Of a DNA stretch of 61,565 bases, positions 17,052 through 25,547 are shown one piece after another. Made by a program: the position numbers and the translations under genes. The stretch is from CAZJCK01 sp964544635 (lineage in GTDB: Bacteria; Zixibacteria; MSB-5A5; GN15; FEB-12), in contig CAZJCK010000008.1 of NCBI GenBank assembly GCA_964544635.1, positions 1-61,565 on the forward strand, in the 5' to 3' direction. Position 1 is the stretch's first letter. Every line of letters starts with the position of its first letter. Below the pieces are notes generated by a model. It had not been told where the DNA came from, ran no database searches, and worked only from the letters and a program-made list of their open reading frames with translations.

Positions 17052-17705
17052 CTACTCTCCGTGTTGTTCGGTTATCAGCCGCTTTACCGCCTGTTTGGCA
17101 GTATCGTAGCTGAACCCCCGACGGGCAAGGTAACTATACGCCTTGTGTCTGGCCGGTTCAAGCTGAAACTGGGAGAGATGCGGTAGCCGTTTCTCCAGGG
17201 CGGCGCAGGCGCGATCGACATCGTCGTCATCCGCCAGGAGGTTGTCGGCGGTGCGCTCGGCCAGGTCGCGGTCAATTCGTTTCTGTCGCAGGTGGGCGAC
17301 CAGGAAGGAACGTCCGCATGGCCGCCGCGCGATCAACTGCTGTCCCAGCTTCTCCGCCACCCGGACATCGTCGAGCAAGCCGGCCGACCGGTACCGTGTC
17401 AGCACATTTTGAATGGCGGCATCTGAGAACTGCTTGCGCCGCAGCTTCATGGTCAGCTCGCCGACACTGTGCTCGCGCAGGGCCAGAAGTCGGGCGGCCT
17501 CGCGGTCACACCTGAACTGGTCCGACTCCTGGCGCAGGATGTCAAGCTGGGAGCGGGTGATGACGATGCCATCGACGAGCCGGTGACGGTAGACCGTCTC
17601 CTCGGAAACGGGCAGCGGTTCGTCGAGTCCCTCAATATCGAGCAGGCGGAAGCCGGGTTTAGTCCGGACCTTTTTGATGCGCAGTTGTGTCGGTTGCTCG
17701 TTCAT
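17052..17705 (-). CDS. recX: Regulatory protein RecX
   Basis: A 217-residue cytosolic modulator that inhibits RecA filament extension. The repeated three-helix units of RecX are visible: AARLLALREHSVGELTMKLR, then GRSFLVAHLRQKRIDRDLAE, then KAYSYLARRGFSYDTAKQAV. An N-terminal beta-rich extension of about 60 residues precedes the first unit, as in many non-proteobacterial members. The stop is 4 bp before the alaS start, and the alaS ribosome site lies inside the 3' end of recX, so the two are expressed together. The recX-alaS order is also seen in proteobacteria. Confidence 0.88.
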   Translation of the reverse strand: MNEQPTQLRIKKVRTKPGFRLLDIEGLDEPLPVSEETVYRHRLVDGIVITRSQLDILRQESDQFRCDREAARLLALREHSVGELTMKLRRKQFSDAAIQNVLTRYRSAGLLDDVRVAEKLGQQLIARRPCGRSFLVAHLRQKRIDRDLAERTADNLLADDDDVDRACAALEKRLPHLSQFQLEPARHKAYSYLARRGFSYDTAKQAVKRLITEQHGE

Positions 17706-17784
17706 GGCACGGTCACAGTCAAAATCGTCTAATCAGCCGTTGGATAAAAAGTTAACGGCGGCATCGGGCAATGCAACTTATCTA

Positions 17785-17813
17785 TTGACACCCTCCGGGG
17801 GAATATCTATGAT
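17785..17813 (+). promoter_or_regulatory. Near-consensus sigma-70 promoter for the DUF4388 operon
   Basis: TTGACA (17785-17790) matches the -35 consensus exactly and TATGAT (17808-17813) matches five of six -10 bases, with an ideal 17-bp spacer. Transcription would begin near 17820, leaving about 150 nt of untranslated leader before the ATG at 17969. No second promoter of similar quality is seen nearby. Confidence 0.7.
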
Positions 17814-17968
17814 GCTATGTCCGATGCGACACTGGTAACATGCTAATGCATCAACGAGTTTGCGTCGAGCACTTTTTTAAATCGCGCTAACTTGCTGGAT
17901 ATCAATAGAAAGCAGGTGGGCCGCAGGAGTCGACCAACCCTACGGGGACCACTGAAAGGCGAACACGG

Positions 17969-18829
17969 ATGCATCTGGATCTGCAGGGAAGCATACAGCA
18001 GTTCACCCTCCCGGAGATATTTCAATTGGTGGCGGGCGCCCGGAAATCGGGGACGCTTGGTATTCAACGCGACGATTCGATCGTGATGATCTATTTCAGG
18101 GATGGAATGATTGTGTATGCCTACGGTCCGCGCCAGACTTTCCACCTCGGCCAGCTTTTGAAAGAACAGGGCGTGATTACCGGCGAGCAGCTCGACCGTG
18201 CCGTGACGACCCAGTCGGAGAACGATAACTCGAGGCGACTCGGCGAAATTCTCATCGGCCAGGGGCATATCGATCGAGCCGATCTCGAAAAGGTCGTCAA
18301 GAACCAGATCGAGCAGCTTCTCTATTCGCTGCTGGCCTGGGACTCCGGTACGTTCAAGTTTTATGAAGACCAGTTTCCGACCGACGAAGAGATCACGGTC
18401 ACCATTTCAGTCGAGAATGTCATTCTCGAAGGACTGCGTCGGGTCGACGAACGGCGCATGGTGGAGCAGACCCTGCCCGACACCGAAAGCGTGTTTTCAC
18501 TGGCCTCGTCGGAAGCCGGCCGCAAGCGGATGGTATCGCTGTCGGCTGAGGAGTGGAACGTGATGGCGCTGGTCGACGGTCACCGTAATGCCGAGCAGAT
18601 TGCATCTGAAAGCTCGCTTGATCGTGACCGGGCGCTGCGTACCCTGGCACAGCTGAAACTGGCCGGCCTGATTACCGATACCGGCGAAAAGGCAACCGAG
18701 CGCAGCCCCCGTTTGGAGTCGATGGTCAATCGGCTGGCTGAACTGTTTGAAGCCTACCTGACCCAGAAAACAGCCGAGCGTGGCGCGACCCCGCGGCGGG
18801 TCACCGAAATGGCAACGGAGCGAAAGTAA
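17969..18829 (+). CDS. DUF4388 (PATAN-like) domain protein with a C-terminal winged-helix region
   Basis: A 286-residue cytosolic protein. Residues 1-105 match DUF4388: LQGSIQQFTLPEIFQLVAGA, then SGTLGIQR and a short strand pair ending FRDGMIVYAYGPR. Residues about 85-150 form a helical linker with LGEILIGQGHIDRADLEKVV, similar to the N-terminal domain of GspE/PilB ATPases. Residues about 190-235 (EEWNVMALVDGHRNAEQIA) resemble a winged helix. DUF4388 proteins in other bacteria are linked to gliding, polarity and signalling, but no role is proven here. It heads an operon of four genes with unknown partners. Confidence 0.82.
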   Translation: MHLDLQGSIQQFTLPEIFQLVAGARKSGTLGIQRDDSIVMIYFRDGMIVYAYGPRQTFHLGQLLKEQGVITGEQLDRAVTTQSENDNSRRLGEILIGQGHIDRADLEKVVKNQIEQLLYSLLAWDSGTFKFYEDQFPTDEEITVTISVENVILEGLRRVDERRMVEQTLPDTESVFSLASSEAGRKRMVSLSAEEWNVMALVDGHRNAEQIASESSLDRDRALRTLAQLKLAGLITDTGEKATERSPRLESMVNRLAELFEAYLTQKTAERGATPRRVTEMATERK

Positions 18830-19513
18830 GTGGCAAAGCAGGAAACTCTCACTCGGCTCGAGCAGTTGCTGGAGTCGTTTCTGGATCGCGCAGTCAGCCT
18901 CAAGGAAGAGCGACTGCGCGTAATAGACGGTATCAACCGTCTTGACGACATCGCCCGTTCCGATATCACGTCCCCCGACCGTCTGACCGACCGCCTCGGC
19001 GACTGGTTTGCCGACCACCGTAACTGGCTGAATTCAAGTGCTTTGCGGCCATCCGACGTGAGCCGTATCGGCACCATCCTGGCCAATATCCGGCGCGAAA
19101 TGCCGGCTGACGACGATGCCTCTCCGGCTGCCCGCAAGATCCGGGCGGAAATTGTCCGCTGGCAGGAGCCGGTGCGGGAAATGGAAGAGACGAAGGCAAC
19201 CACCACACCCCGGCTGGTGCTTAGGCGTCCTGCCGAAACCGCCCCAAAAGTGGTCGAGCAAGAGGACGCTATCACCCGGTTTGGCAAGCTCCTGGACCGC
19301 ATGAGCGCCCTGTTCGCCGACTTCTCGGGCAACAAAAAGCATATTCTATCGGCCCTCGACGACAGCCTGAGGGCCGCATTATTGCAGCGAAACAAGGATG
19401 CCTTGCTTTTGTCCGCGTATATGATATATTTCCTCAGATTGCACGGGTATAAAGTTGAGCCGTTCGTGAAGCGTTTGAAAGACGCCGAACGTGGTATAAA
19501 GGAGAGCGGCTGA
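18830..19513 (+). CDS. Uncharacterised helical protein, second gene of the DUF4388 operon
   Basis: A 227-residue charged protein starting with GTG directly after the DUF4388 stop. I do not recognise a family. The sequence is predicted mostly alpha-helical: a heptad-rich start (LTRLEQLLESFLDRAVSLKE), a middle segment with a low-complexity acidic/Thr linker near residue 120, and a C-terminal helical part ending LSAYMIYFLRLHGYKVEPFV. No signal peptide, transmembrane helix or Cys pair is seen. Its stop overlaps the next start (TGATG), so it is translated together with its neighbours. Confidence 0.8.
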   Translation: MAKQETLTRLEQLLESFLDRAVSLKEERLRVIDGINRLDDIARSDITSPDRLTDRLGDWFADHRNWLNSSALRPSDVSRIGTILANIRREMPADDDASPAARKIRAEIVRWQEPVREMEETKATTTPRLVLRRPAETAPKVVEQEDAITRFGKLLDRMSALFADFSGNKKHILSALDDSLRAALLQRNKDALLLSAYMIYFLRLHGYKVEPFVKRLKDAERGIKESG

Positions 19514-19740
19514 TGTTAAGCCCGGCAGAAAAAGCGTATGCTCGCGCTCTGTTGGCCCTGAAGAACAGGGACTACGTGGCGGCGGCAGCGCATTTCGACC
19601 GTGCCGCAACCGATTTCCGCGATAATCAGGAATTTATCCTGCTGCGGGAAACAAACCGGTTACTTCTGACGGTTAAGAAGGAGCTGGGACGGTTCGATGA
19701 TGAAAAAATAGAAGTAGAGGAGATATACACCAATGGCTAA
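19513..19740 (+). CDS. Small TPR-like protein
   Basis: A 75-residue protein made of about two helix pairs. The pattern AYARALLALKNRDYVAAAAH followed by FDRAATDF fits a tetratricopeptide-type repeat, which usually mediates protein contacts. It has no signal peptide. Start and stop overlap the genes before and after. It is likely a small adaptor within the four-gene DUF4388 operon; this is inferred from shape and position only. Confidence 0.75.
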   Translation: MLSPAEKAYARALLALKNRDYVAAAAHFDRAATDFRDNQEFILLRETNRLLLTVKKELGRFDDEKIEVEEIYTNG

Positions 19741-19921
19741 AAGACAAAGCTTTGCCGACAAGTCCAGCAAGGTCTCCCACTCGCAGACCTGCCCGGTTTG
19801 CAGCCAGACCATCCAGTTCATCAAGCATATGCGCGGTGTCAAGGGTGATCGCGGTCAGTGGAAAATGCGGCCGGTAACGGTCGGCGTCTGCAAGTGCAAC
19901 GAACAGCAGGTTTACGGCTAA
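19733..19921 (+). CDS. Small zinc-ribbon-like protein
   Basis: A 62-residue basic protein with two cysteine pairs, CPVC at residues 20-23 and CKC near the C-terminus, spaced as in a minimal zinc ribbon. Several Lys and Arg residues lie between them. The protein could bind nucleic acid or act as a structural partner. It is the last gene of the DUF4388 operon, overlapping the TPR gene by 8 bp, and is followed by a strong terminator. I do not recognise a named family. Confidence 0.75.
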   Translation: MAKRQSFADKSSKVSHSQTCPVCSQTIQFIKHMRGVKGDRGQWKMRPVTVGVCKCNEQQVYG

Positions 19922-19942
19922 ACTGTTGCGCTGACAAGCTCG

Positions 19943-19974
19943 GCCCTCCCCAAACCGGGGAGGGCTTTTTTTTT
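19943..19974 (+). terminator. Rho-independent terminator of the DUF4388 operon
   Basis: GCCCTCCCC and GGGGAGGGC form a perfect 9-bp stem over the loop AAACC, followed by nine T residues. It closes the four-gene operon 22 bp after the zinc-ribbon gene stop. Confidence 0.95.
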
Positions 19975-20016
19975 GCTTGTTGGTTTCTCACGATTCAGGT
20001 GTAGATTGTTGCCGTC

Positions 20017-22059
20017 ATGACACCGCCAGAGCACACAACCTCGAAACCAACAGTGGCGGCAGTTCTCGTCGTGTTCCTGCTGACCTCGGCAGCATTCGTC
20101 GCCTTTTCGCTCTTTCCTGCTGGACGCAGCTGGGGACTGTCGGTGTGGGCACATTTTCCGGTCTGGTTGCCGGCGACGATGGCGGTTGCGCTGCTGTTAA
20201 CGGCCGGCCTTGCGCTGCGCCTGGGTGCCGCCGAGCTGAAGTCTGGCAGGAAGACCTGTACGGTCAGTACCCTGGCGGTGTCCGGTGTGCTGCTGTTGGC
20301 TTTTGTACTTTTGCGTACGAAGACTCATTATATGGGTGACGGTTACGCCCTGCTTGATCACCTCGCCTCGGATCAACCGCTCATTAAGAACCGTCAATGG
20401 CTGGAATCCTGGGTGCGCGTTATTGTGCGCGACCTGGCCGGTGGACCGTCGGCCGACAACGCTCTTCTGAGTTTTCGCATTCTGGCCTGGATCGGAGGTG
20501 CCACCTTTGTCGCCGTCGCGGCAATCTGGTCGAGAATCCTGATCAGGCAGCCGTTCCCGGCGCTGCTCTTGTTTGGCGGCATCGTGACCGGTGGCTACAC
20601 GCTCATGTTCTTCGGCTATGTCGAGAACTATTCGCTGTTTGTTCCGGCCGTGCTGTTGTTCACACTCTACGGCCTGGCGGCGGCGCAGGAGAAACACCAT
20701 CCCGGGTGGGGGCTGGTGATGATTGTCCCGGCGGTGCTCCTGCACATATTCGGTGTTACCTTATTGCCGGCAGCGATCTACCTGGTGCTTTCGCATCCGG
20801 CAATCGCAAACCGTCTGCTCAAACTGCCGGCCGCCCTGAGGTGGGGCGGAGTACTGATCGCAGTCGTCGGATTGCTCGGACTGTTCGCGTTCTTCTGGCA
20901 GTCGGATCAGTTCTTTCGGTATGCCTTCGTGCCACTGGTCGAGGATCGGGTGACGGTCGAGGGATACACCATGTTCTCGGCGGCGCACCTGCTGGATGTG
21001 GCCAATCTGCTGCTGGTGCTTGTGCCCGGTCTGGTCGTACTGGTAGTGGCGCTGTTTCAAGCACGGCCTCGAATGTCGCGCCGCGATCTGCGGTTTGGTC
21101 TCATACTTGTCGCGAGTTGTGTCGGGGCGGCGTTTATCTTCGATCCGAAACTTGGCATGCCTCGCGACTGGGACTTGTTTGCGTTTTGCGGTGTGCCGAC
21201 AGCAGTCGTCTGGTACTACCTCGTGCTGACATCAGCACCGTCAAGACTTGCCCGAACCGCCGTCGTCTGCTCGATCGGCCTGGCTCTCACGGTGCTGGGC
21301 GGCCGCGTCGCGACTCAGCAGTTCGACGATATCGCCGCGGCCCGCTTCGAGCGCTACGCCGCGCTCGACGCCAGGAAGAACATGAATTTCCGCAAGCTGG
21401 TGGTCGATTACTATGAGCGGACCGGCGATATCGAGCGGGCGTCCAAATCCCTCGCGGCCTTCCACGAGGCGTACCCGGAATGGAATCTCAACCGTCGGGG
21501 CATGTATTTCATGGACCGGAAGAACCCGTCAGCGGCCATCCCGCTGTACCGCCAGGCGATCGAACACAACCCGGTTTTTACGGCCGCTTACTCCAACCTG
21601 GCAATCGCTTACATGCGCCAGGGGCAACTCGATTCGGCTCAGACGATGGCCAATATTGCCCGTGGTTTCAATCCGCTGGGACCGCGCATTGCGGTCACCC
21701 TTGGCCAGATCGCGCTGCGCCGCGAACAACTCGGCCTGGCTGAGCAATACTTCGGCGAGGCGCGGCAACGGGCGCCCGACGATGTCGATCCAGTTATCGG
21801 ATTGGCAATGGTAGCGCGCATGCGCGGCGATGAGGCGGCCTACAGCGATCACATGGTACAGACTCTGCGCTTCGATACCATCCCGGTGGCGCCGCTGCGC
21901 GGTTTCGCCAACTACCTGGCCGGGCGCGGCCGGTATGCGGCGGCGGTGCGGGTGTACGAAAAAGCGCTGGCCAACGGTCTGGACAGCGCCATCTATGAGT
22001 CGCTTCTGGAAACTACGCCGGGTCTGAAGCGGGCGGCCGATTCCCTTGCCGGCAACTGA
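20017..22059 (+). CDS. Polytopic membrane protein with C-terminal TPR repeats
   Basis: A 680-residue protein. Residues about 12-425 contain roughly eleven hydrophobic helices, with a periplasmic loop after helix three that includes THYMGDGYALLDHLASD and a later FFGYVENYSLFVP. This organisation resembles membrane glycosyltransferases of the GT-C type, which have an acidic loop after early helices. Residues about 450-670 form tetratricopeptide repeats (NPVFTAAYSNLAIAYMRQGQ). A lipid-linked sugar transferase role is possible but not shown. It stands alone, and its stop lies 2 bp from the stop of convergent tsaD. Confidence 0.8.
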   Translation: MTPPEHTTSKPTVAAVLVVFLLTSAAFVAFSLFPAGRSWGLSVWAHFPVWLPATMAVALLLTAGLALRLGAAELKSGRKTCTVSTLAVSGVLLLAFVLLRTKTHYMGDGYALLDHLASDQPLIKNRQWLESWVRVIVRDLAGGPSADNALLSFRILAWIGGATFVAVAAIWSRILIRQPFPALLLFGGIVTGGYTLMFFGYVENYSLFVPAVLLFTLYGLAAAQEKHHPGWGLVMIVPAVLLHIFGVTLLPAAIYLVLSHPAIANRLLKLPAALRWGGVLIAVVGLLGLFAFFWQSDQFFRYAFVPLVEDRVTVEGYTMFSAAHLLDVANLLLVLVPGLVVLVVALFQARPRMSRRDLRFGLILVASCVGAAFIFDPKLGMPRDWDLFAFCGVPTAVVWYYLVLTSAPSRLARTAVVCSIGLALTVLGGRVATQQFDDIAAARFERYAALDARKNMNFRKLVVDYYERTGDIERASKSLAAFHEAYPEWNLNRRGMYFMDRKNPSAAIPLYRQAIEHNPVFTAAYSNLAIAYMRQGQLDSAQTMANIARGFNPLGPRIAVTLGQIALRREQLGLAEQYFGEARQRAPDDVDPVIGLAMVARMRGDEAAYSDHMVQTLRFDTIPVAPLRGFANYLAGRGRYAAAVRVYEKALANGLDSAIYESLLETTPGLKRAADSLAGN

Positions 22060-22061
22060 GC

Positions 22062-23063
22062 CTACTCCAGCTTGAGATACGGCACAGCGTTCACCGCCAG
22101 TTCACCGGGACCATCCTTTTGATATCGATAATAGCCGGCGGCTGCGATCATGGCGGCGTTGTCGGTGCACAGCGAAAGCGGTGGTACGAACAATCGCAGG
22201 CCAATCCGCTCGGCTTCCTCTTTGAGTCGCGCGCGCAGTCGTGAATTGGCGGCCACGCCGCCCGAGATCGTAATATGGCGCACCCGCCGTTCCCGCGCTG
22301 CTCGTACCGTGCGTTCGATCAGCGAATCGACGACCGCCTCCTGGAACGATGCCGCGATGTCGGCTTTGGTCTGCTCGTATGTCGATGGGTCCAGCTTCTC
22401 CAGGTGCAACGACACCGCTGTCTTCAGCCCCGAGAACGAAAAGCGGTACGACTGGTCGTTGCGCATCGGTCTTGGAAAGTCGATGGCTGCGGGGTTGCCG
22501 TCTTTGGCCAGCTTGTCAACCAGGGCGCCTCCCGGATAGCCAAGTCCCATCAGTTTGGCGACCTTGTCGTATGCTTCCCCGGCGGCATCGTCGCGGGTCT
22601 GGCCCAGGATCTCATACTCACCGAACTCCAATACGTCGACGAGCATGGTATGTCCACCGGAGACGATCAGTGTGAGATGATGCTGATCGAGTTCGGGATG
22701 CGCCAGCAGGTTGGCGGCGAGGTGGCCTTCCATGTGGTTGACGCCGACGAACGGTTTGCCGGTGGCAAACGCCACGCCCTTGGCAAAGGTGAGACCGACG
22801 AGCAACGGGCCGACCAGCCCCGGCCCCATAGTAGCGGCGATCAGGTCGACGTTGTCGAGCGTGATGCCCGCTTTGTCGAGGGCCTCACGATAGATCGGTA
22901 CAATGGTACGCAGGTGAGCGCGACTGGCAATTTCCGGAACGACGCCACCAAACTTCTCATGCTCAACCTGTGACAGGATGACATTCGACAGAATCTCACG
23001 TCCGTCCCGTACCACCGCGACGGCGGTTTCATCGCACGATGTCTCCACTCCCAGAATCAGCAC
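22062..23063 (-). CDS. tsaD: tRNA N6-adenosine threonylcarbamoyltransferase
   Basis: Catalyses the last step of the universal t6A37 modification on ANN-decoding tRNAs, with TsaB, TsaC and TsaE, which are not in this window. The ASKHA-fold sequence starts LILGVETSCDETAVAVV. The metal ligands are in NHMEGHLAAN (two His) and LCTDNAAMIAAAG (Asp); IVSGGHTMLV and ISGGVAANSRLR bind ATP. It begins with GTG at 23063, following the YbbR-like gene by 7 bp. At 333 residues the length is normal. Confidence 0.97.
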   Translation of the reverse strand: MLILGVETSCDETAVAVVRDGREILSNVILSQVEHEKFGGVVPEIASRAHLRTIVPIYREALDKAGITLDNVDLIAATMGPGLVGPLLVGLTFAKGVAFATGKPFVGVNHMEGHLAANLLAHPELDQHHLTLIVSGGHTMLVDVLEFGEYEILGQTRDDAAGEAYDKVAKLMGLGYPGGALVDKLAKDGNPAAIDFPRPMRNDQSYRFSFSGLKTAVSLHLEKLDPSTYEQTKADIAASFQEAVVDSLIERTVRAARERRVRHITISGGVAANSRLRARLKEEAERIGLRLFVPPLSLCTDNAAMIAAAGYYRYQKDGPGELAVNAVPYLKLE

Positions 23064-23070
23064 GTCAGAT

Positions 23071-23988
23071 CTACCTCACGACCACACGTATCTGGTTGAC
23101 CGATACATCGCGCATGGTCAGCCCTGCCGGGAAGTCGACATTGAGCGGCAGCTTGGCGGTGGAGTCGATACCGGAGAAGTCGACCGATGCGGACAGGTCG
23201 GAAACATCGAGCCGTTCGATGTCGCCGGGCGGGCCAACCAATTCAACCCAAATGCGATCCGGGATGACATCCACTGCCTCGTCGGCCGGTCGATTGAAGA
23301 CAACCACCGGGATATCTTCGAACCGCTTGATGGCGATGGCAACGACGGTGACAACGACGAAGGCCGTATCCGGGCGGACTTCAACATTATATATCGACGG
23401 CTGCCGGATCGGGACCTTAATGGTATCAGTATGATCAAGGCCGGTCAGGTCACGGTCCTGGGTGAGGACAGATTGCAGCTGATTCACCCGTGCCCGGGCG
23501 CCGATCACCGTCACAGCCGCCGGCGAATCGACGACAATACCGGTAACGGTATAACCTTCTGCCGCCTCGGCAGTGAGTCCCGGTTCGACCGGTACAATAG
23601 CGCTGTCGATATCGTCGATATTCAGGACCACGGTGGCCGGTGCGACCACCTTGTCGATGGTCAGGCCGACCTCCTGCTCGATAAACGACAGGTTGCCGCC
23701 GGTCAGGTTAATGATGTGCCGTCCCGGTGCAAACTGGGCGGCGGTCAGTCGCAATCCCTGGCGCTGCCATTTCTGTCTGAGCAGCCGTTTGCCCGATGCC
23801 GACACCACTATCCGTACCGAATCGGGCGGTTCCTGGGCCAGGGTCAGGGAGTCGTCGAGACCGATTTCATTGAGCGGCAGGGCAAGTTCATGGTCGTAGG
23901 TTCGCTCCGTCGCGACATGAACCCACAGCAGGAAGCCGAGCACGACGGCGAAGGCCTGGAGTATGAGGTTATCGAACTTAATATCCAT
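23071..23988 (-). CDS. YbbR-like domain protein (CdaR-type)
   Basis: A 305-residue envelope protein. One N-terminal transmembrane helix (residues about 8-25, LILQAFAVVLGFLLWVHVAT) is followed by about three YbbR-like beta domains, each with the YTVTGIVVDSPAAVTVIG type of strand pattern. In Firmicutes the homologue CdaR regulates the diadenylate cyclase CdaA. No cyclase lies here, so that role is not supported. The ATG at 23988 is preferred because the anchor helix then follows directly; an in-frame GTG lies 39 bp upstream. It is immediately upstream of tsaD. Confidence 0.82.
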   Translation of the reverse strand: MDIKFDNLILQAFAVVLGFLLWVHVATERTYDHELALPLNEIGLDDSLTLAQEPPDSVRIVVSASGKRLLRQKWQRQGLRLTAAQFAPGRHIINLTGGNLSFIEQEVGLTIDKVVAPATVVLNIDDIDSAIVPVEPGLTAEAAEGYTVTGIVVDSPAAVTVIGARARVNQLQSVLTQDRDLTGLDHTDTIKVPIRQPSIYNVEVRPDTAFVVVTVVAIAIKRFEDIPVVVFNRPADEAVDVIPDRIWVELVGPPGDIERLDVSDLSASVDFSGIDSTAKLPLNVDFPAGLTMRDVSVNQIRVVVR

Positions 23989-24077
23989 GGTTGTTCCGGC
24001 GGGCCGCCGACCGGCAGCGGCAGTCACTGCCCATTCTAACTAATCGATGTCGCGGAATCAACGGTTTAGACAGGTGG

Positions 24078-25547
24078 TCAATCGACACGGCTGGGATTGT
24101 TCCACCAGAAGAGGGTCAGGCCGTCCTGCGTACCCACCCAGATGTAGTCGCCGAACAGGTCGAGGCTGAAGGCGATGTTCGACGCCAGGCCGTCGTCGAC
24201 CGTGAAGGTCCGCTCAATCACCGGATCGGCGGTGTGGAAGATGATGGTCAGGCCGGCGTCGGACGCCACCGCGCAGATGGTGTCGTTGGCTGCGATCGCA
24301 TTCGCCTGGGCCCGCGGAAAGACCTGGCTGTATGGCGTCGTCTCGCCGGATTCAACGTTCAGCCGCAGCACTCCGCTGCCGCTCAGCAGCCACAAATGGT
24401 CACCCGCACGGTCGAGGCTGTAAACGCCGCCAAACAGGACCAGGGTCGGATCATGGAACTGCTGCAGCTCACCGCTCCTGGTCTTCAGCCGATAGGCGCC
24501 GCCCGACGATGCAATCCAGATATCATCGCCGACCTGTTCGAAGTCGTAGACCTGCCGATTGACAAACTGCTCCGGCCACAGGAACTGGGCCGTATCCCCT
24601 TCGCGCGTCAGCAACGACAGACCGTCCGCAGTGCCGACGAAGATGGAATCACCCGTCGCCAGTATCGACAGGACATTGTCGTCGGTCAAACCGTTGCGAC
24701 GGCTGATTCGCCCGGCGAACATCTTGGTTTCGAAGTTGTAGCGATACATCCCGAGCGGCGTGCCGATCAACAAATATTCGCCGGCATATTCAAGACAGTT
24801 GATATCGGTGCGGGGGAAATCGTTGGTGACACCGCTTTCGATATAGTCGAAGGTGTTATCTTCGTAATTGAAAACGCTGACCCCGGTACGATATTCATCG
24901 AAATAGGCGCCGCCAATGTAGTAGAGGCCGTCCACCTCTTCGATCGCATTGACCCGGTTCTGCAGCAGGCCGTACGGGAGCACACTGACAAACTTCGAGG
25001 TAGCGTTGGCTTTCAGCGGGCCGAACCCCCAGGTGCCCATCCACAGGTTACCCTCACCGTCGTTGATGACATCGGTGATCTCGAAGCGACGGCTGTGAGG
25101 ATCGATCAACAAACCATCGTCAGAGTAATTGAAACCGTGCGGTGGCAGCAGCGTGCGGGGTGGTGAAATGTGGGAAATGTCGTTCTCCACCTCCGGCAGA
25201 TCGGTGAGCGTATACCAGCGATCGAGAAACGAGTTGTATTCGTACATGCCGAGCGGGGTGTCGACATAGAGTCGCTTGTCAAAACGATCGACCCATATCG
25301 ATCGAATCTCCTCGTCCGGCGGACCATAGGTGCCGGTCAAGGGATCGAGCCATTGCTTCTTTATCTTATCGTATCGCAGGATACCTTCAGTTGTGGCGTA
25401 GTAGACGTACGACATCGACGAAGTGACACGATTGATGAAACCGAAGTCGGCCCAGGTGACAGCCTGTCCGGTCAAGTCAACGGCGCCGGTCGCTCCCGCC
25501 AGGATCGTGAGCAGCAAGACGACACCCATGATGGGCCGCGACCTCAC
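24078..25547 (-). CDS. Secreted beta-propeller protein (two-component-regulator propeller type)
   Basis: A 489-residue protein with a signal peptide (residues 1-22, ending ATGAV). The mature part consists of repeated blades of about 45 residues, for example EIRSIWVDRFDKRLYVDTPL and SILATGDSIFVGTADGLSLL, the W-x-G-T-x-x-G-L pattern of the Reg_prop family. Such propellers normally sense ligands in front of a kinase, but no membrane anchor or signalling domain follows here, so this is a free periplasmic or exported propeller. It overlaps the downstream amidohydrolase start region by 4 bp at its 5' side. Confidence 0.82.
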   Translation of the reverse strand: MRSRPIMGVVLLLTILAGATGAVDLTGQAVTWADFGFINRVTSSMSYVYYATTEGILRYDKIKKQWLDPLTGTYGPPDEEIRSIWVDRFDKRLYVDTPLGMYEYNSFLDRWYTLTDLPEVENDISHISPPRTLLPPHGFNYSDDGLLIDPHSRRFEITDVINDGEGNLWMGTWGFGPLKANATSKFVSVLPYGLLQNRVNAIEEVDGLYYIGGAYFDEYRTGVSVFNYEDNTFDYIESGVTNDFPRTDINCLEYAGEYLLIGTPLGMYRYNFETKMFAGRISRRNGLTDDNVLSILATGDSIFVGTADGLSLLTREGDTAQFLWPEQFVNRQVYDFEQVGDDIWIASSGGAYRLKTRSGELQQFHDPTLVLFGGVYSLDRAGDHLWLLSGSGVLRLNVESGETTPYSQVFPRAQANAIAANDTICAVASDAGLTIIFHTADPVIERTFTVDDGLASNIAFSLDLFGDYIWVGTQDGLTLFWWNNPSRVD

